Source: Sclerurus mexicanus (taxonomy: Eukaryota > Chordata > Aves > Passeriformes > Furnariidae). From it: a DNA stretch of 64,000 bases. The stretch covers positions 42,592 through 106,591 of the forward strand of contig VWZF01000300.1 of NCBI GenBank assembly GCA_013396755.1, in the 5' to 3' direction. Every line of letters begins with the position of its first letter. The first letter of the stretch is position 1. The position numbers were made by a program, and so were the translations under genes. Positions 38,178-50,656 of this stretch are shown one piece after another. The notes below the pieces were generated by a model, which was not told where the DNA came from, searched no databases, and worked only from the letters and a program-made list of their open reading frames with translations.

Positions 38178-41100
38178 AAAACTTGAAATTCATATTAGAT
38201 AACAGAGAGAATATGTAATATGACTTATATGCAGTGACAGTGTAAATTATTTTGGAAAACTTATTTCCAAATACAGTGCTCCAGCATTCCCATACCCAAA
38301 TATACAGAGGCAGGTGGGGGGGGGGTTGTGTGTGTGTTTCCCCTTGTTTTTGTTTGTTTGTTGTTTTATTTTTATTCAGGAAAGACAATGAATACTTTAA
38401 AATGTGTTGCATATAATTAACTGTAACTGTTGTGTTTGTTCTGATTTCAATTAACATACCTTATTCATACTACTAAAACCAACAACATGCTAGTGTGGAG
38501 AGTAACTTCTAAGATACCATAAAACTGTTTCCAATTTTCATGGAAAAAAATGAGATAGGGTATCTGAGGGTTAATTTTTCATCATGTTGCTTTTAATCAT
38601 AGCTAGATATACATTGTGCTGTCAGTTTTGTGTCTCAAGTGTTAAAATGAGCAAACTTTATCACAGTAGCAGAGCCTGGAATGGCTGGAACTTATATACC
38701 TTGTGTTATGTGAATGTCCAGATGTCTTCATAAAAGTGTGTTATTTTAATCACACATGAGTCAGTCAGCATCCAAACAATCTAAGGCTTTTTTAAGTAAA
38801 GCTAACCTAAAGGGAAAACCAGAGTTTATCTCAGTGATTTCTTCCCTAACAAGTTATTTTACTATCTGAGAGCCTTACAGCAGCATACTCTGAGTGATAT
38901 GAATAACATCTGTCATGTGTACTCCACATGCTCTCTTGCATGCAGTTCCCATGAGAGAACTGTGTTTCAAAGAGGATTTTGTTCAGAGTTTGTGTGATTT
39001 GTTCAGTATATTTTTTGGCTTTTATAAAATTTATTTTAAGATATGCTCTACTGTGTACTTCCTTCAGGACAGACAAGGTCAGAAACATGTTGCACACTTA
39101 AAGAATAGTGGTGCTGTGATACCTGTTTTTAGCAGGAATTGTTGACTGTCCAAGAAGAAACTTTTCCTCTTTCACACTCTTCCACTTATTCTTGTGATAG
39201 AAAGTGTCATGGAATCCATGGAGCACCTTCCCTCTCAACACCTGGAATCTTTGTTGGTCTGTATATACTGATACTGGTCATTTATGACTCTGAAAATAAT
39301 AACTGAGAACCTTAGGTTGATTCTGCTCTAAATGGGATCTTGGGTTGCCTAACATTTCCTGTGTAAGCACTAGGGATGTAGTCATTTACAGTCCTCCAGG
39401 GAACATGGGCAACTGTGTCCCACCTTCTCTCCATGAAGTTATCTGTACAACTCTACACCAAAATGCTCGTGTGAGCAACTCTTTCCGTTTATGAGAGAAT
39501 CAATAAGCTTACATGACTAGTATAGACTGGATAACTATCTTTTGGACAACTGACTGTATCTTCTTGATACTCCAAGAAGCAGGCATGTTTGCTCACTGTG
39601 ATTTGTTATGCCAAAGAGAGATTCTGCCCTTGTAGAAGCTGGAAGCATCATGCTGAGTACTTGCTGTTACACATTTGTAAGAACTGCTCTGTTTGACAGC
39701 ATGAGAATCTTCTACCTAACAGAAGGTAGCTGAAAGTGTTATTCATAGATGCTGCTGTGAAAGTTTAGCAAAAACAGGGAGTCAAGGAGAACCTGCAGAT
39801 GTGGATACTGGGTGATAATGGCTTCCTAGGACCAGCTGTGATCTGCAAATCTCATTGTTCTATCCGTGGGAAAACCAGATGGCATGCCATATATTATCTA
39901 GCTTCATCCAACACAAATATTTCTTTTATAGGAAGTGTAAATATGAATACTTATTAATTTTGCCACCTGTTTGTTTTCCAGTCTGCTATATCTGGTATAT
40001 TTGGCACTCTTTGTCTCCTGGTAAAGAAACAAGGCTTTATACTAATTAAAAACAGTCACTATAAAATGAAGCAAGAAAATACTTAAAATCTACTGAGTTC
40101 TTGAATAGGTTTATAAAATATGATTTTTGCATCACTTATGTCCAGAGCCTTTACAAAGAGTTGGCAGCTATTATAGAAATTTGGTGGAAAAAAGGGGTTG
40201 CAGTGTTATGTGTCAAGATCTACTGAGCAATCATCTGCATGATGAAAGGAATGACAGATATGACAATGCCTCACTTGTCAGAATGAGACATAGATTTGTC
40301 TGCTATTAGTATTTTTAATATCATAAGCCTAGTTGTTGATCTGCTGTTTTAGTCCTCCCCTCTCACATCTGATAATTGATTTCAATCAGCCCTGGCTCCA
40401 AGTTTGATAGTAATTACAAAACCAAAGCTTGCCTCTGAATGTGAGAAGAGGTAGAGAATACTCGCAATTCCCAGTGCTGTAGGAAAGCAAACATGGCTAT
40501 GTGCAGGTATCTGTGTCTTCCTGATAGATATGGGGGAGGTACTGGGAGCTTTTAAGCCTCTCTGCAGCTTAAAATGCTTTTCTGTGTGATAAATGTGCCT
40601 CTCTAAGCAGTAGAGCCACTTCATATACGTGCACAATGGGTCAAATTCAAGCTCAAATCACATCAGCTTCGACTTGATCTAGAAACTGCCCTGCAGTCAG
40701 GACAATAAACCTACAGGTACCTTTTAGAATTGGATAAAGGATTTTGGTTTAAAATGTGTACAAGGATGATTCTTTATACTAAAAGGCATTTTTTGCAGTC
40801 TGAAATCTGACTCACATTTCTCCTTTGTAACTACAGATACAGACGAATAATAGTCGTATCTCTAGACGCCATGTCTAAAGCAGCATAAATCTATTTGGCT
40901 GTGAACAATTCTGTACCCAGAATGTGACTATTAATATTTTACATTAAAAAGATCAGTATCTGTAATGTTACCTAAATCTTTTAGCATCTATATATGCAAT
41001 AATATAATAGGCCAACACGCTGTGAAACTGAGAGAGGATTTTGTCTAAAAGCTTGGCTAAATAACTTGAAAGTCCAATAAATTTTAGCCATACAGCAAAC

Positions 41101-42566
41101 CCTTCAGGAAACATTCATATCTTACCTTCTGTAATAAAAGTAATAATAATAAAAAAAACCTTAAAAATTGAATATTTAGATAACAACAAAGTTAATACTT
41201 CAACAGAAGGGGGGTTTTGAGGTTCAAAAGCTTTTGGCCTGAGAAATTTTAAGTTGGTACTTCTGATAGTTCTGCTGTGTGTATATGCAGTGATATATTG
41301 TCTTCATACTCATCCAGAGGATGATGCTAAGAATATGCTGCCAATTCTGCTATCTTATAATTGTTCAGTCACTTCAGAATTGCTGCATTATAGGCTTTGT
41401 TCAACTATCCTGTATTCTCTGAATAGCTGTGTTTTCTGTATGGTTTCACATGTGCTGCAACAGATGCTGTTTAAATTAACCTAGCTTGGTAGGCAGTTTA
41501 GACTCACAAAATTAGCAAGTTCTTTTTAAATTTTTACTATTTGGATTTTTTGGTATCATTTTTAAACTGTATCATCAGTTAGTCTAAATGTTTAAAAACT
41601 TTGATAAAATAATTAAAGAGTATTTCTCTTCAGTTTCAGGTCTGGCTCTGTTTTTTCTCTGAAAAAAATGTCATTGACAAGTCACAGTATCTATCCTTTA
41701 TTGATACAAATTTTCAGAAGTTCACAAGAACCAACAGTTTCTCGATTTATTTAGGGAGAGTGGATGTGTGCTGAAAATCTGTCTGCCAGAAAAAAACAGC
41801 AAATAAAACATGTTTTGACTCAGTAGTTCTCCTATGGAACTCTGCTTATATTTTGAAGCTGCCTTTTTTAGAAGGCTTTCTCTTTCAGACATGCAGATAG
41901 TGCTGCAAATTTTGTACCTTGGAGTACTTTGATGCACATTTGTCGTGCCCCCCCAGAAAGATGCAGATTTTGGGAATAGATTTCTTTCCTGTAAATAGGA
42001 ACCAATTGTAGAGCAATTGCTTGCTTGGGTTCTAAATAAGAAAGAGAGTAAAACTAGATAACCAAATCTTCCCATTTATCTGAATTTTTAGGCAGTGTCC
42101 ACATATTTTAGATAACTGGCCTAGTGGAATCTATTTCCTATAGAAATTTCTCCGTATTAAATCGGAAGGGGAAATGAGTGAGTGTTGAGAGTGGCTCCAT
42201 GCCACTTCAATGCTTATTTTTCTAGTTCAGTTGTAACATTACAGTGCTGGCATTAATTCCTGTTTTATGCTACCACATGTAGCATCTATCTTTGTTAGCC
42301 TTTTCCATCTCAACATTTCACTAGGAGCTGTTACGTACCTTTTCCTCTTACTGGTTCCATCTGTATAAGGTGTGACCTTTATGGCAGTGATACCTTGTGG
42401 TAGAAAGCAGAGGGTAAAGGCTTTATACTATCTTTGCAAATGCTATCAACTCAGTATGCTGAGTTCTATGGAAGTTCCAGTACAATAAATGTCTCTGAGT
42501 TGAAGTTAAACCTGTTTTTACAAATACAACTTTTCTAGACTTCTGATGATTGAAATGGAAGGAATT
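38178..42566 (+). other. Presumed intron downstream of the Rab3 exon
   Basis: Contains a G10 run at 38316-38325 followed by a short TG repeat up to about 38337, some 145 bp after the donor. The rest is AT-rich unique-looking sequence without a recognisable exon or transposon. Confidence 0.6.
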
Positions 42567-42593
42567 GAAATATCCTTATAATAAGGATATTTC
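42567..42593. repeat. Perfect 27-bp palindrome (13-bp arms)
   Basis: The left arm GAAATATCCTTAT and the right arm ATAAGGATATTTC are exact reverse complements around a single A at 42580. The pairing ends at 42566/42594 (t opposite t). It could form a small cruciform or be a leftover of a miniature inverted-repeat element, but nothing in the flanks decides this. Confidence 0.95.
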
Positions 42594-42852
42594 TGTTGCA
42601 ATCCCGCCATCTAGATCAGAGACAACAGATATGTAAACCATGTTCTAAAAGCCTGAAATTTCATTTTCCAGGTTGAAACCCTAGACTTGAAACTTCTCTA
42701 GGTCTGAAGGCTAGACAGGGGCAGAGCACATTGTATATAGTTGTTTACACAAGTTGCTCCTCTGCACCTGAAAACATTGTCCCAACTAGAAGTGTTTCTC
42801 CTGCAATATCTTTATCACTGCCTTGTGACTACTAAAGGCAATATTGTGGAGT

Positions 42853-42968
42853 GCTTCCCAGTGCAGAGCAGAGCGGGACAAGCGCCTCTCTTGCCCAGCT
42901 GGCGATGCTTTGCCTGATGCCCTCCAGGACAGGATTGACCCTCCTGGCTGCCAGGGTGCTGCCGACTC
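42853..42968 (-). mobile_element. CR1 LINE internal fragment, antisense
   Basis: This GC-richer island reads 'tcttgcccagctggcgatgc' then 'ggacaggattgaccctcctg', the reverse complement of the CR1 reverse-transcriptase C-terminal coding region. It is about 115 bp long and lacks the 3' tail, so it is an internal piece left by deletion or degradation of the flanks. Confidence 0.75.
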
Positions 42969-43431
42969 AAAAGGTTTGGATGTGACAGAAAGTAATGTAT
43001 AACTCTCTTAACACTGACATTGCCAATACATGGCTTTAGGAAAACTCTCAGTGAAAAAAGACACATGTGGCTGCTTTTCTAAAGGCTTTTCCTGATAACA
43101 TTTGATGTTAGGATTAAGCAGCACAGTAGCTTGAACAACACTGCTTTCATGAAGATACTTTTTATGTTTTTTCTTTTACTAAATACTGAATTTTAATATG
43201 CTTATTACCCATGGGAATTTATGCAAGTCCTTATGGAAATGGAGATTTGTTTTGAAAATAGTAGACCTTTGACTTAAAAGTTCAAACCTTATCAGAAAAC
43301 ATTTTCAGTATGTTTACTGTCCAAAAAATAATTTATGCATTGTAGTAGTTAATCAAGAAAGACAGCTTTTAATTTTTTTATGGATTTTTCACTCTTTCAT
43401 AACTTTATGTTCTTACACTGTAGAAAGAAAC

Positions 43432-43485
43432 ACATTTTCTAAGATTCTAAGCAGCCACCTACTATCGGGGTGTCCATTCAACCGT
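43432..43485. repeat. Direct repeat A (about 50 bp)
   Basis: Shares 'attctaagcagccacctact' and 'gtccattcaac' with 43646-43693, differing by a few substitutions and by six extra bases (CGGGGT) at 43466-43471. Its right edge runs into the left arm of the hairpin at 43484. Confidence 0.9.
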
Positions 43486-43549
43486 AAGAGCCAGAAGGAT
43501 CAAGAGCCATATAAGAAAAATTTCTCTTCTTGGTCCTTCTGGCTCTTAC
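43484..43549. repeat. Hairpin: 23-bp arms, 20-nt loop
   Basis: The arm at 43484-43506 (starting GTAAGAGCCAGAAGGA) pairs with 43527-43549 (ending TCCTTCTGGCTCTTAC). The outer 16 pairs are perfect. Of the inner seven, five are Watson-Crick and two would be G-U wobbles in plus-strand RNA. The loop is 43507-43526. The size is close to that of a short pre-miRNA stem, but a recent inverted duplication or a remnant of a palindromic transposon is equally possible. I do not recognise the arm sequence as a known miRNA. Confidence 0.9.
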
Positions 43550-43645
43550 TCACTCCTGCTCCTTTCATTCATTTTGTTGTGGGACTAAGGGCTTCTGCTG
43601 AAGGTCCTACACCATTCCCTTGAACCTCTTTCACTTGTAGATATG

Positions 43646-43693
43646 ACATTTTCTTAAATTCTAAGCAGCCACCTACTATGTCCATTCAACTGT
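43646..43693. repeat. Direct repeat B (about 48 bp)
   Basis: Second copy of 43432-43485 without the CGGGGT insertion, 214 bp downstream. After 43693 the sequences diverge, so only about 50 bp was duplicated and it now brackets the hairpin. Confidence 0.9.
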
Positions 43694-44386
43694 CCTCAGG
43701 TGCATCAAACCATATTAGTGCTGCCAGTGGGAAGTCGAATAAGAAAGGAGAATAAATACTGTCTGGACAGGGTTTTCTCAGGGTGCTCCATGTCTTTCTT
43801 TTCCCTCAAGTATGAGATGGGGCAGTACAGTCATTAAGTCGTCGATAGCGATCACACACACACAACCTTCTCAGTCGCTGGTTGGTGAGTGCAGCTCCTC
43901 AGTGGAGCTAGCCTCGGTTTTATGCTTCAGGAATTCACCAGCAAGATTATATCACTTTCAAATTCCACAGGACCTAACTGGCCTAGTGAGTGACTTAAAT
44001 TAACTGTCTTGCTATGACTAGAGCTGAGCTGTTAGCATCACACGTTACAGCCTCCGTGTGAGCACCAGCTGCAGACTGGCAACTACGTCATGAGTATGGC
44101 TGCATGTCCTCTACAGCTCTGACCCCTACAGATAAAGGCTGCAGTTCTGCAGGTCAATTTCTTCTCTTCTTGTTAGAGCTGGTCCGTAATAAGGATAGCT
44201 ACATCACTCATTTCCTTTTTCCTCAGTCATAAAAATGTGGCAGTCTGTCTGATGTGAAACAACCAAAATCTTTTATCAGGGAGAACATGGCAAACTGGCA
44301 AATCATGGCCTGGCTGCCGCCTACATCTGGCAAGCAGAGAGGTCTGGCTTAACTATCCCAATAAACTCGCTTTGTTGAACTGGAAA
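43694..44386. other. Unrecognised unique sequence
   Basis: A stretch with more CpG than its surroundings (for example GTCGTCGATAGCGATC near 43838), a CA run of about 10 bp near 43854, and no recognised gene or transposon. It may be part of an old element together with the bracketed hairpin to its left, but nothing proves it. Confidence 0.35.
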
Positions 44387-44425
44387 TTTCACAGTGGAGT
44401 TTCACAGTGGAGTTTCACAGTGCAG
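44387..44425. repeat. 13-bp tandem repeat, three copies
   Basis: TTTCACAGTGGAG is repeated at 44387-44399 and 44400-44412, with a third copy (G to C at position 11) at 44413-44425. Confidence 0.96.
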
Positions 44426-47400
44426 CTGGTGAGGCAACATAAGTACTCAGCCATTCAGAGAACTCTTGTTTAAACAAGGAGATGTCTTCCAATCTGTACC
44501 ACATCCTGCTTTTCAGATATGGTCACTGAGGATTACACTGAGGTGTAATAGAAGCAAACTAGGTGATCAGATTAACATCTAAGTGCTGCTGTGCTGAACT
44601 GCTATCCATTAATTAGACTATGCTAAGGTACTCTTAATAAGATTTTCAGTTTTGTCTGTTCTTTTCCTACGATAACACTTCTATTTTTAAAAGCTTAAAT
44701 TGGAAAATGCCTCTGATAGGCTAGTGGTGAGCTGTTTGAATTTATTAGAAAGATAAACAAACTTACGGATGGTAACTACGTTAAGGTACGTGTAAGAAAG
44801 ACTGAGTCCAATATTTAGCTAGTCTGTCTATTTTATAGATAGACACAGTTGTAGAAGAGACAAAACCTAGCATGTTATAATCAGGTCACAATGTTTATTT
44901 TTATAGTAATAAATGTAATAAATGTAATAAAATCTTGTGGCAATAATAGTTTTCATTGGCTGAACTGTAACTAATACACTGTTTTTATCTCCCTGTAAAT
45001 CTGTGTTGACAGTTACACTGTCCCTCAATATTCCCAAATGAAAGCTGTCAGCCAACACGAGTCCAATCAGTGATTCAGTCCCTAAACAGTTTTCACTCTC
45101 AGATCAAGCTGCAGATTATTTACTTTTCTCAGCACTCTAATATTCTGAATATATTATTCTTAACATCAGGGGAATATCATGGTCCCCGTACCAAAGTCAA
45201 ACCTTGATATTTGCTGATGGAGCTGTTCTTCTGAGGTTTTCACTTTTGCAGATACTTTCTGTGGGTTGGGATGTATGTCTGGATCATTAAGGGCTGCAGT
45301 TTCATTCATGCAGCCTGGATGATTTTAGTTCAAAAGTTTGACAAAACTAAGACACTGTGAGTCAGCAGCAAAAAAGTGTAGAATCTTGTGGACAGTATGA
45401 AGTTTGACTGACATCCTCCTCTCCCTCATGAACTTCCTCACCTCTGTTCCACTCTCATCTCCTTTCTTCTACACCTGATTTCAAGATGCCCTGGTTTGAG
45501 TGTCAAGCATTGGCAGTTTTGCAAGTTTATTAGCTATGTGAGATACAAGCTGTACAGGGTTGAGTACAAGTTTTAGTGAAATTCATCCCTCTAATCAAGC
45601 AGGAAAAGTGCCATCAATGTTCTTATATTGAAACACAAGCTGCAAAGTGACACAGCAGTGTAACCCAGTAGTATTTCAAAGCATAACTTAATGCTAGTTA
45701 AGTTTGAACTGCAAGTGAACAACCTTTAGATTGTCTTTCATCAGAATATTGTAAGGCTCTCACCATTAAACTGCCATGTTTGTAGTGATTGCTTAATAAT
45801 GAATGTTTTCAATTTTTTTAAGTCCTTTTTTTATTGCCATTTTTTTGTTCTGTACTATACTAATCACAAAATTCTGTTAAGGAAATAAAGATTTAATTGT
45901 AGCTACAATTTAGTGCCATCATCATTCTGCCAAGAATCCCTAAAAGAACTTGTCTCTTCCTTTAGTGTCAGGTGACAGTGTGTTAAAGACAAATAAACAT
46001 TTCTGATTTTGTAGATTTATGAATATAGATTTATCATAAAATAAGGACCAAGAAGGGGAAATATTTTTTTAATACAAATTAGAGGTTTAACTTCACCCAG
46101 TGCTCACTCATGTTTCCCACAATACAAGCAGCACTAAAGCCTTTCTCTTTCTGAAGATTAAGTAGGACAGAAGAGCCTGCCTGCTATTTGTGACAAGGTT
46201 TTTTGTGTAGAAAACATACTTCAACAGCACTGAATTTCTTCAGACATTGTGAGATACCCTTGCAGAACTGGGCAACAAACACAGTGCACCTGGAAGCCCA
46301 CAAGCTGCTAATAAAACTCCCCAGAGGGACCAGAGTGGGGCCTGTCTCTCTACTTTAATCCTTCACTGTGCTGGCCACCAAACAACAAAGGAGCATCGTG
46401 GTGGCTGAACATATCGCTGTTGGTGTATGATGCAGTGGTGCACAGAAAGATGCAAGCTTGCTGAGATGCCCCAGCAAGACTCTGAAGTAACATTGTTTTC
46501 AGAATGTAAGTTAAATTTCATCACCCAGGCTTGGATATCACTGTGCAGTGCTCAGTTCTGCACTGTGGACTTTGACTACAAATTATTACTGCAAAGTTAT
46601 AGCAATTCTCCCTGAGATTAAAACCAGCATAAATTCCTTCAGCAATTTAGGAATAGCCATTGTAAGGAGTCAGGCAGTGATAGCTCAGTAGTTGCATGTG
46701 ACAAGTATTTAATCTCTACATCAATGCTTAAGAAGAGATTAGTGAACTATGGCTTTATTGGAGTTGAGGAGAGGGAAGTAAAAGGCCTTGGTCTGTGCAT
46801 AACTCTTGGAAACAGCAATCAAAGTGTGGAAAAGCAAATGTTGCTACATAGCAGGTTAGTTCTAACTCTACTAGGGACACTAGGGACCTCAACCTATCTT
46901 TTCCTGTTTCTTGATAGCATTGGGCTTTTAAAAATGCAGCTAAAAGTTGATTCTCACATGAAATCACAAGAAAAGTTGTAGCTCTCCAATGTTCACAGCA
47001 GGGAAGGCTTTCATAACTCTCCACTTCCCTCCACTTGCAGCAAACATGCTCTGCCTTAAGTTCACATCATCAGGAACTCCAAGAAAAAGAATAAATCAAT
47101 GGTTTTTATCTTCAATTGCCTCCTGTCACTTGTACTATAAATCTCTATTTACAGTTCTTTGTTCACAGTGACTGAAAAGAAAGTGTTATATCAATTAAAA
47201 AACAATTCACAGGGAATGAATCCCTTGGAAAACGACAATACTGACAAAACTGATTTCAGGCCCAGTTTGACATAAATCTGCATGAAATCTCCAGTTTTTC
47301 CATATCTGCATTATGTCCTTAGTTTTGTTTTTCAGACTATACTTTTCAGACATACACGAAACAAGAAAACTAGCATCTGTCATGTGAAGTGGTTGTTTTT

Positions 47401-47644
47401 CCTGTTAATCCTGGAGGCAAAAACTCTCTAGCAAATCCATATTAACTGAACACATGAAATTCACACTTAGATATGTGTGTACATTAACAGAGGCAAAGTG
47501 CACTAAAGCAAGCAAAAAGAAAAAAAAATCCAAGTAAATTCTGTTTCAAAACAATTCTGAAGAAAGAACGAGACTCTAGTAGTTTCTTTTGCTGGTCAGT
47601 GAGAGGAGCCTGTGTGTTACAGCTCACTTGCTACAAGCAAGGAG
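44426..47644. other. Presumed intron, minor repeats
   Basis: Includes a 9-bp tandem (GTAATAAAT, nearly three copies) at 44906-44931. A GC-richer patch at about 46260-46460 contains AATAAAACTCCCCAG but shows no clear LTR or gene structure. Nothing else is recognised. Confidence 0.4.
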
Positions 47645-47884
47645 ATAACAGAGCTGAATGTTACAGCTTCTGGGAGAAAGGGAGCGAACAAAATAGGAAC
47701 CAGCCAGAACAGACAGTAATGCAAACCTTCCTTTGATGTAATATTTAGTATCAGTCCTTTCAGTATAACAGAGCTGAATGTTACAGCCTCTGGGAGAAAG
47801 GAAAAGAACAAAATAGGAACCAACCAGAATGGACGGGAATGCAAGCTTTCCTTTGATGTAATATTTAGTATCAGTCCTTTCAGT
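47645..47884. repeat. Tandem duplication, 2 x 120 bp
   Basis: Copy 1 is 47645-47764 and copy 2 is 47765-47884, exactly adjacent, with about 11 differences by eye (roughly 91% identity). The unit starts ATAACAGAGCTGAATGTTAC and ends TCCTTTCAGT. Because 120 is a multiple of three, both copies keep the same frames open on the minus strand, which accounts for two overlapping frames of 137 and 142 codons (47617-48052). I see no known domain in either. Confidence 0.95.
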
Positions 47885-50635
47885 TTTCGTTGCTGGGAGA
47901 GAATTAGCAAACACGCCATGAGGACCCAATGACAAGTCACCCACAAGAAACCTGCATCTGCAATTAGAAGAAAAAAAAAGACATAGTATACATAATCTAT
48001 GGAGAAGTTGGGAGAAATAATAAGTATCAAGTTTGTATATTTTTGGATTCACAAATAGAAATTTGTCATTTTAACTTCTTTCCTTAATTAGTACAGCCTT
48101 TTTAATCTGCATACTTTCTGAGCTTCTAATCCACACATGCTCAACCCTTTGCATAGCAGTTGAAGTTATATTTCTAAGCAAATTTAAAGACATTTCCTCA
48201 CAGATCAAGGCGAATCAATATTGGTAGTTAATCTTAAATACAAACACTTATTCATTTTTTATAATCTTCACAGAATTTTGTTGTCTATATGCATATACAA
48301 GTGAGTAGATTACAAAAAATACATAAGTAACTAAGAATGATTAGACAATGTTGCCTCTAGCTGAAAACTCATACCGTATCTGTTAGGAGAGATTTATATT
48401 CTGAAAGTCATGGGCGTTTAAAATGACTTTTCAGTCTCCATGGAAACTCTTCACTGCGTTAGTTACTGCAGTCACAGCTTAGATATATAAACAAAAGCAT
48501 GGGTGTGATGACTGGAGGGAAAGTCTGGGTTTATCTGAGGTTTGTAAAGGGCTTTTCATAGTGTCTACTGTAGTAAACCAGTCTTCCAGATCCAGTGTAC
48601 TACTAAGAAAACAAAAAATAATCTTCTTCCTCACATTTAAATTAAGGTTTTAAAATTTAAAGTGACTTTGGTGTCTTCAATTTTGCCTTCCCAATAGAGG
48701 GAACTACCAGGGCTCATATTTTCAAGAAGTTTGTGATGAATTACAAGCTCTTTTATGAAACTATCTAAACTGCAAGCTTTGAGCTAAACCTTAATTTGTT
48801 TTAATTCCATTTCTATTCTTAAAATATTCTATTTTTCCCAATAAAGTCACACAATGAAAATCCAGAGCTTACAAATGCTGTCCTGTCAGCTTTATGTGAA
48901 ATGTTCCAGGAGGCAGAAGGGAACTCTGAGAAGGGGGTGACAAAACTGGTTCGCTTTAAGATACTGCAAAGTGCTGCTGATCCACTCAGCAAACAGGGAG
49001 TGGAAAGAGAATGAATGGTCTGAGAATCTGTCTCCTTTTTGGAGAAGGTGGCAAAATCCCAAATGAACAGGAAAAAAGCTTTTAAAGAAGGCATCTGAAA
49101 AAAAAGAATAGGTCCTCCATGTCAGCCAAGGAGAAGCAAAGATGTTTGTACAGAATAATAGTTTTGTTGAAGGGTAGATAAATTCTAATAGTGAAGGTCT
49201 GGAATGTGATCAGACATCTTTCAGAGCTTTCCTCAAGCCAGCTTCTGCAGCAGGTGAAGGGCAGAAGTTCTCGCTGAGGCACACAGCACTCACAGTGTAA
49301 TGGGGATCACAGTACTGTGAGAGATATCCCAGGGACCTGTGCGAACCAGAAAGTGCCATTAATCAGAAGGAGCTGAGTGAGAGCTGTGGAATAAGGCAGC
49401 TTGGATCATCTCTCACAGCTTGAGCACCTGTCTTCAGACTGTGACAGGGATGAGACAGGAAGGCACACACACAAAATCATTGGGAAAGTCTGCTGGAACC
49501 TTGTCTTTATGAGGTATTTCTGTTATTATCTTTAATTCCTATATCCCCTCACACCTCCTTAGTCTCTACTGGATCACTTTAAAAATAATTTCTCACTACT
49601 CTGGCTATCTTCCATATCCTCTGTTTTTGTTGGTGTTCTTAGTTTTTCTCCCAAGTCCAGAACATCAGCAGATTCTTGAGAATCCACTTCCAAAAATGGT
49701 GTTTATCACCTCCTCACTTAACTGGTGAAGGACTTCATGGGAAGGGACAAAGGAGGAAGGAAAAAGGCTTTTGTTAGGAAGAAGGAGGACACTGCAGACT
49801 GAGAACACTTCATAAAGTAGAAGGAAAATTGTAAAATATATTTAAACAAGTCTTGGAAATGTTCTGTTTTCACTTAGGATATGACAGGCCATTCATGAAC
49901 ACGTGTATTGCTGGAGAGTCTCTAATACAGATTTTTTGCATTTTAGTCTGATTTTTTATAATGAATTTTTCAACTTTGCTGACTGCAAGGTTATCTTGAA
50001 AACTATGCAGCAAGACCAAAAAAGGGTGTTTCAATATTGATCTGGTATATTCATACCACAAAGCTGAAACTGATAATGGCAGTCTTTTCTCCACAAAATC
50101 ATTTCCTGAGTACTAATGGCTAGCATGCACTTTCAAAGCATGCTCAGCTCCAAACAGCAGAGAACTGTGTTATCCCAGAGGTGCAGGGATCGCTTGGAAA
50201 AGTGCAGTTATCCCCACTTGTATGGGCTCTAAGAACATTGTCAGCTCTTCTCCCTTAGAATGGATGGTAACCCACACTGCTTTCTGAAGAAAGAGTTTCA
50301 AGTACTAGAGTTCATCTCATGAGTTACTTAAAGGTGATGAAAGCAAAGGCTTATGTTAAATAGCAAGTAGGTCAATTCAGTTTATATTTCCATGAGGTGT
50401 GCAAAGTGAGAACAGCTGGACACTGTCTCCCAAGCTCCCCTGACCCATTATCCTATATAGGGGAATGTTTAAATTTGTTTTTATGGCTTCCAGACTAAAG
50501 CTTCCTCACATGCAGCCAGCTTATTCTCCACTCATGGACAGACCTTGCTGGCTTCTGTTGGTGCCCAGCCAGTCAAGCAGAACTGGGGTAGCATTCTGAA
50601 GTGTAAAGTTGCACTGAATATGCATGTTGGATTAA
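47885..50635. other. Presumed intron, nothing recognised
   Basis: AT-rich sequence without a transposon or exon that I can name. The minus-strand frame at 48819-49094 (91 codons) has no family resemblance. Confidence 0.4.
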
Positions 50636-50656
50636 NNNNNNNNNNNNNNNNNNNNN
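50636..50656. other. Assembly gap (21 N)
   Basis: A run of 21 undetermined bases. The flanks do not repeat each other, unlike the gaps at 12211 and 53752/53839. Confidence 0.98.

Noticed and set aside
38122..38457. Minus-strand frame of 111 codons across the Rab3 exon
   Set aside because: It is the antisense shadow of the exon and its intron. Protein-level conservation is on the plus strand.
46260..46460. Patch with AATAAAACTCCCCAG that resembles the end of an LTR
   Set aside because: No TG...CA termini, TATA element or boundary could be found, so it is left as unrecognised intron.
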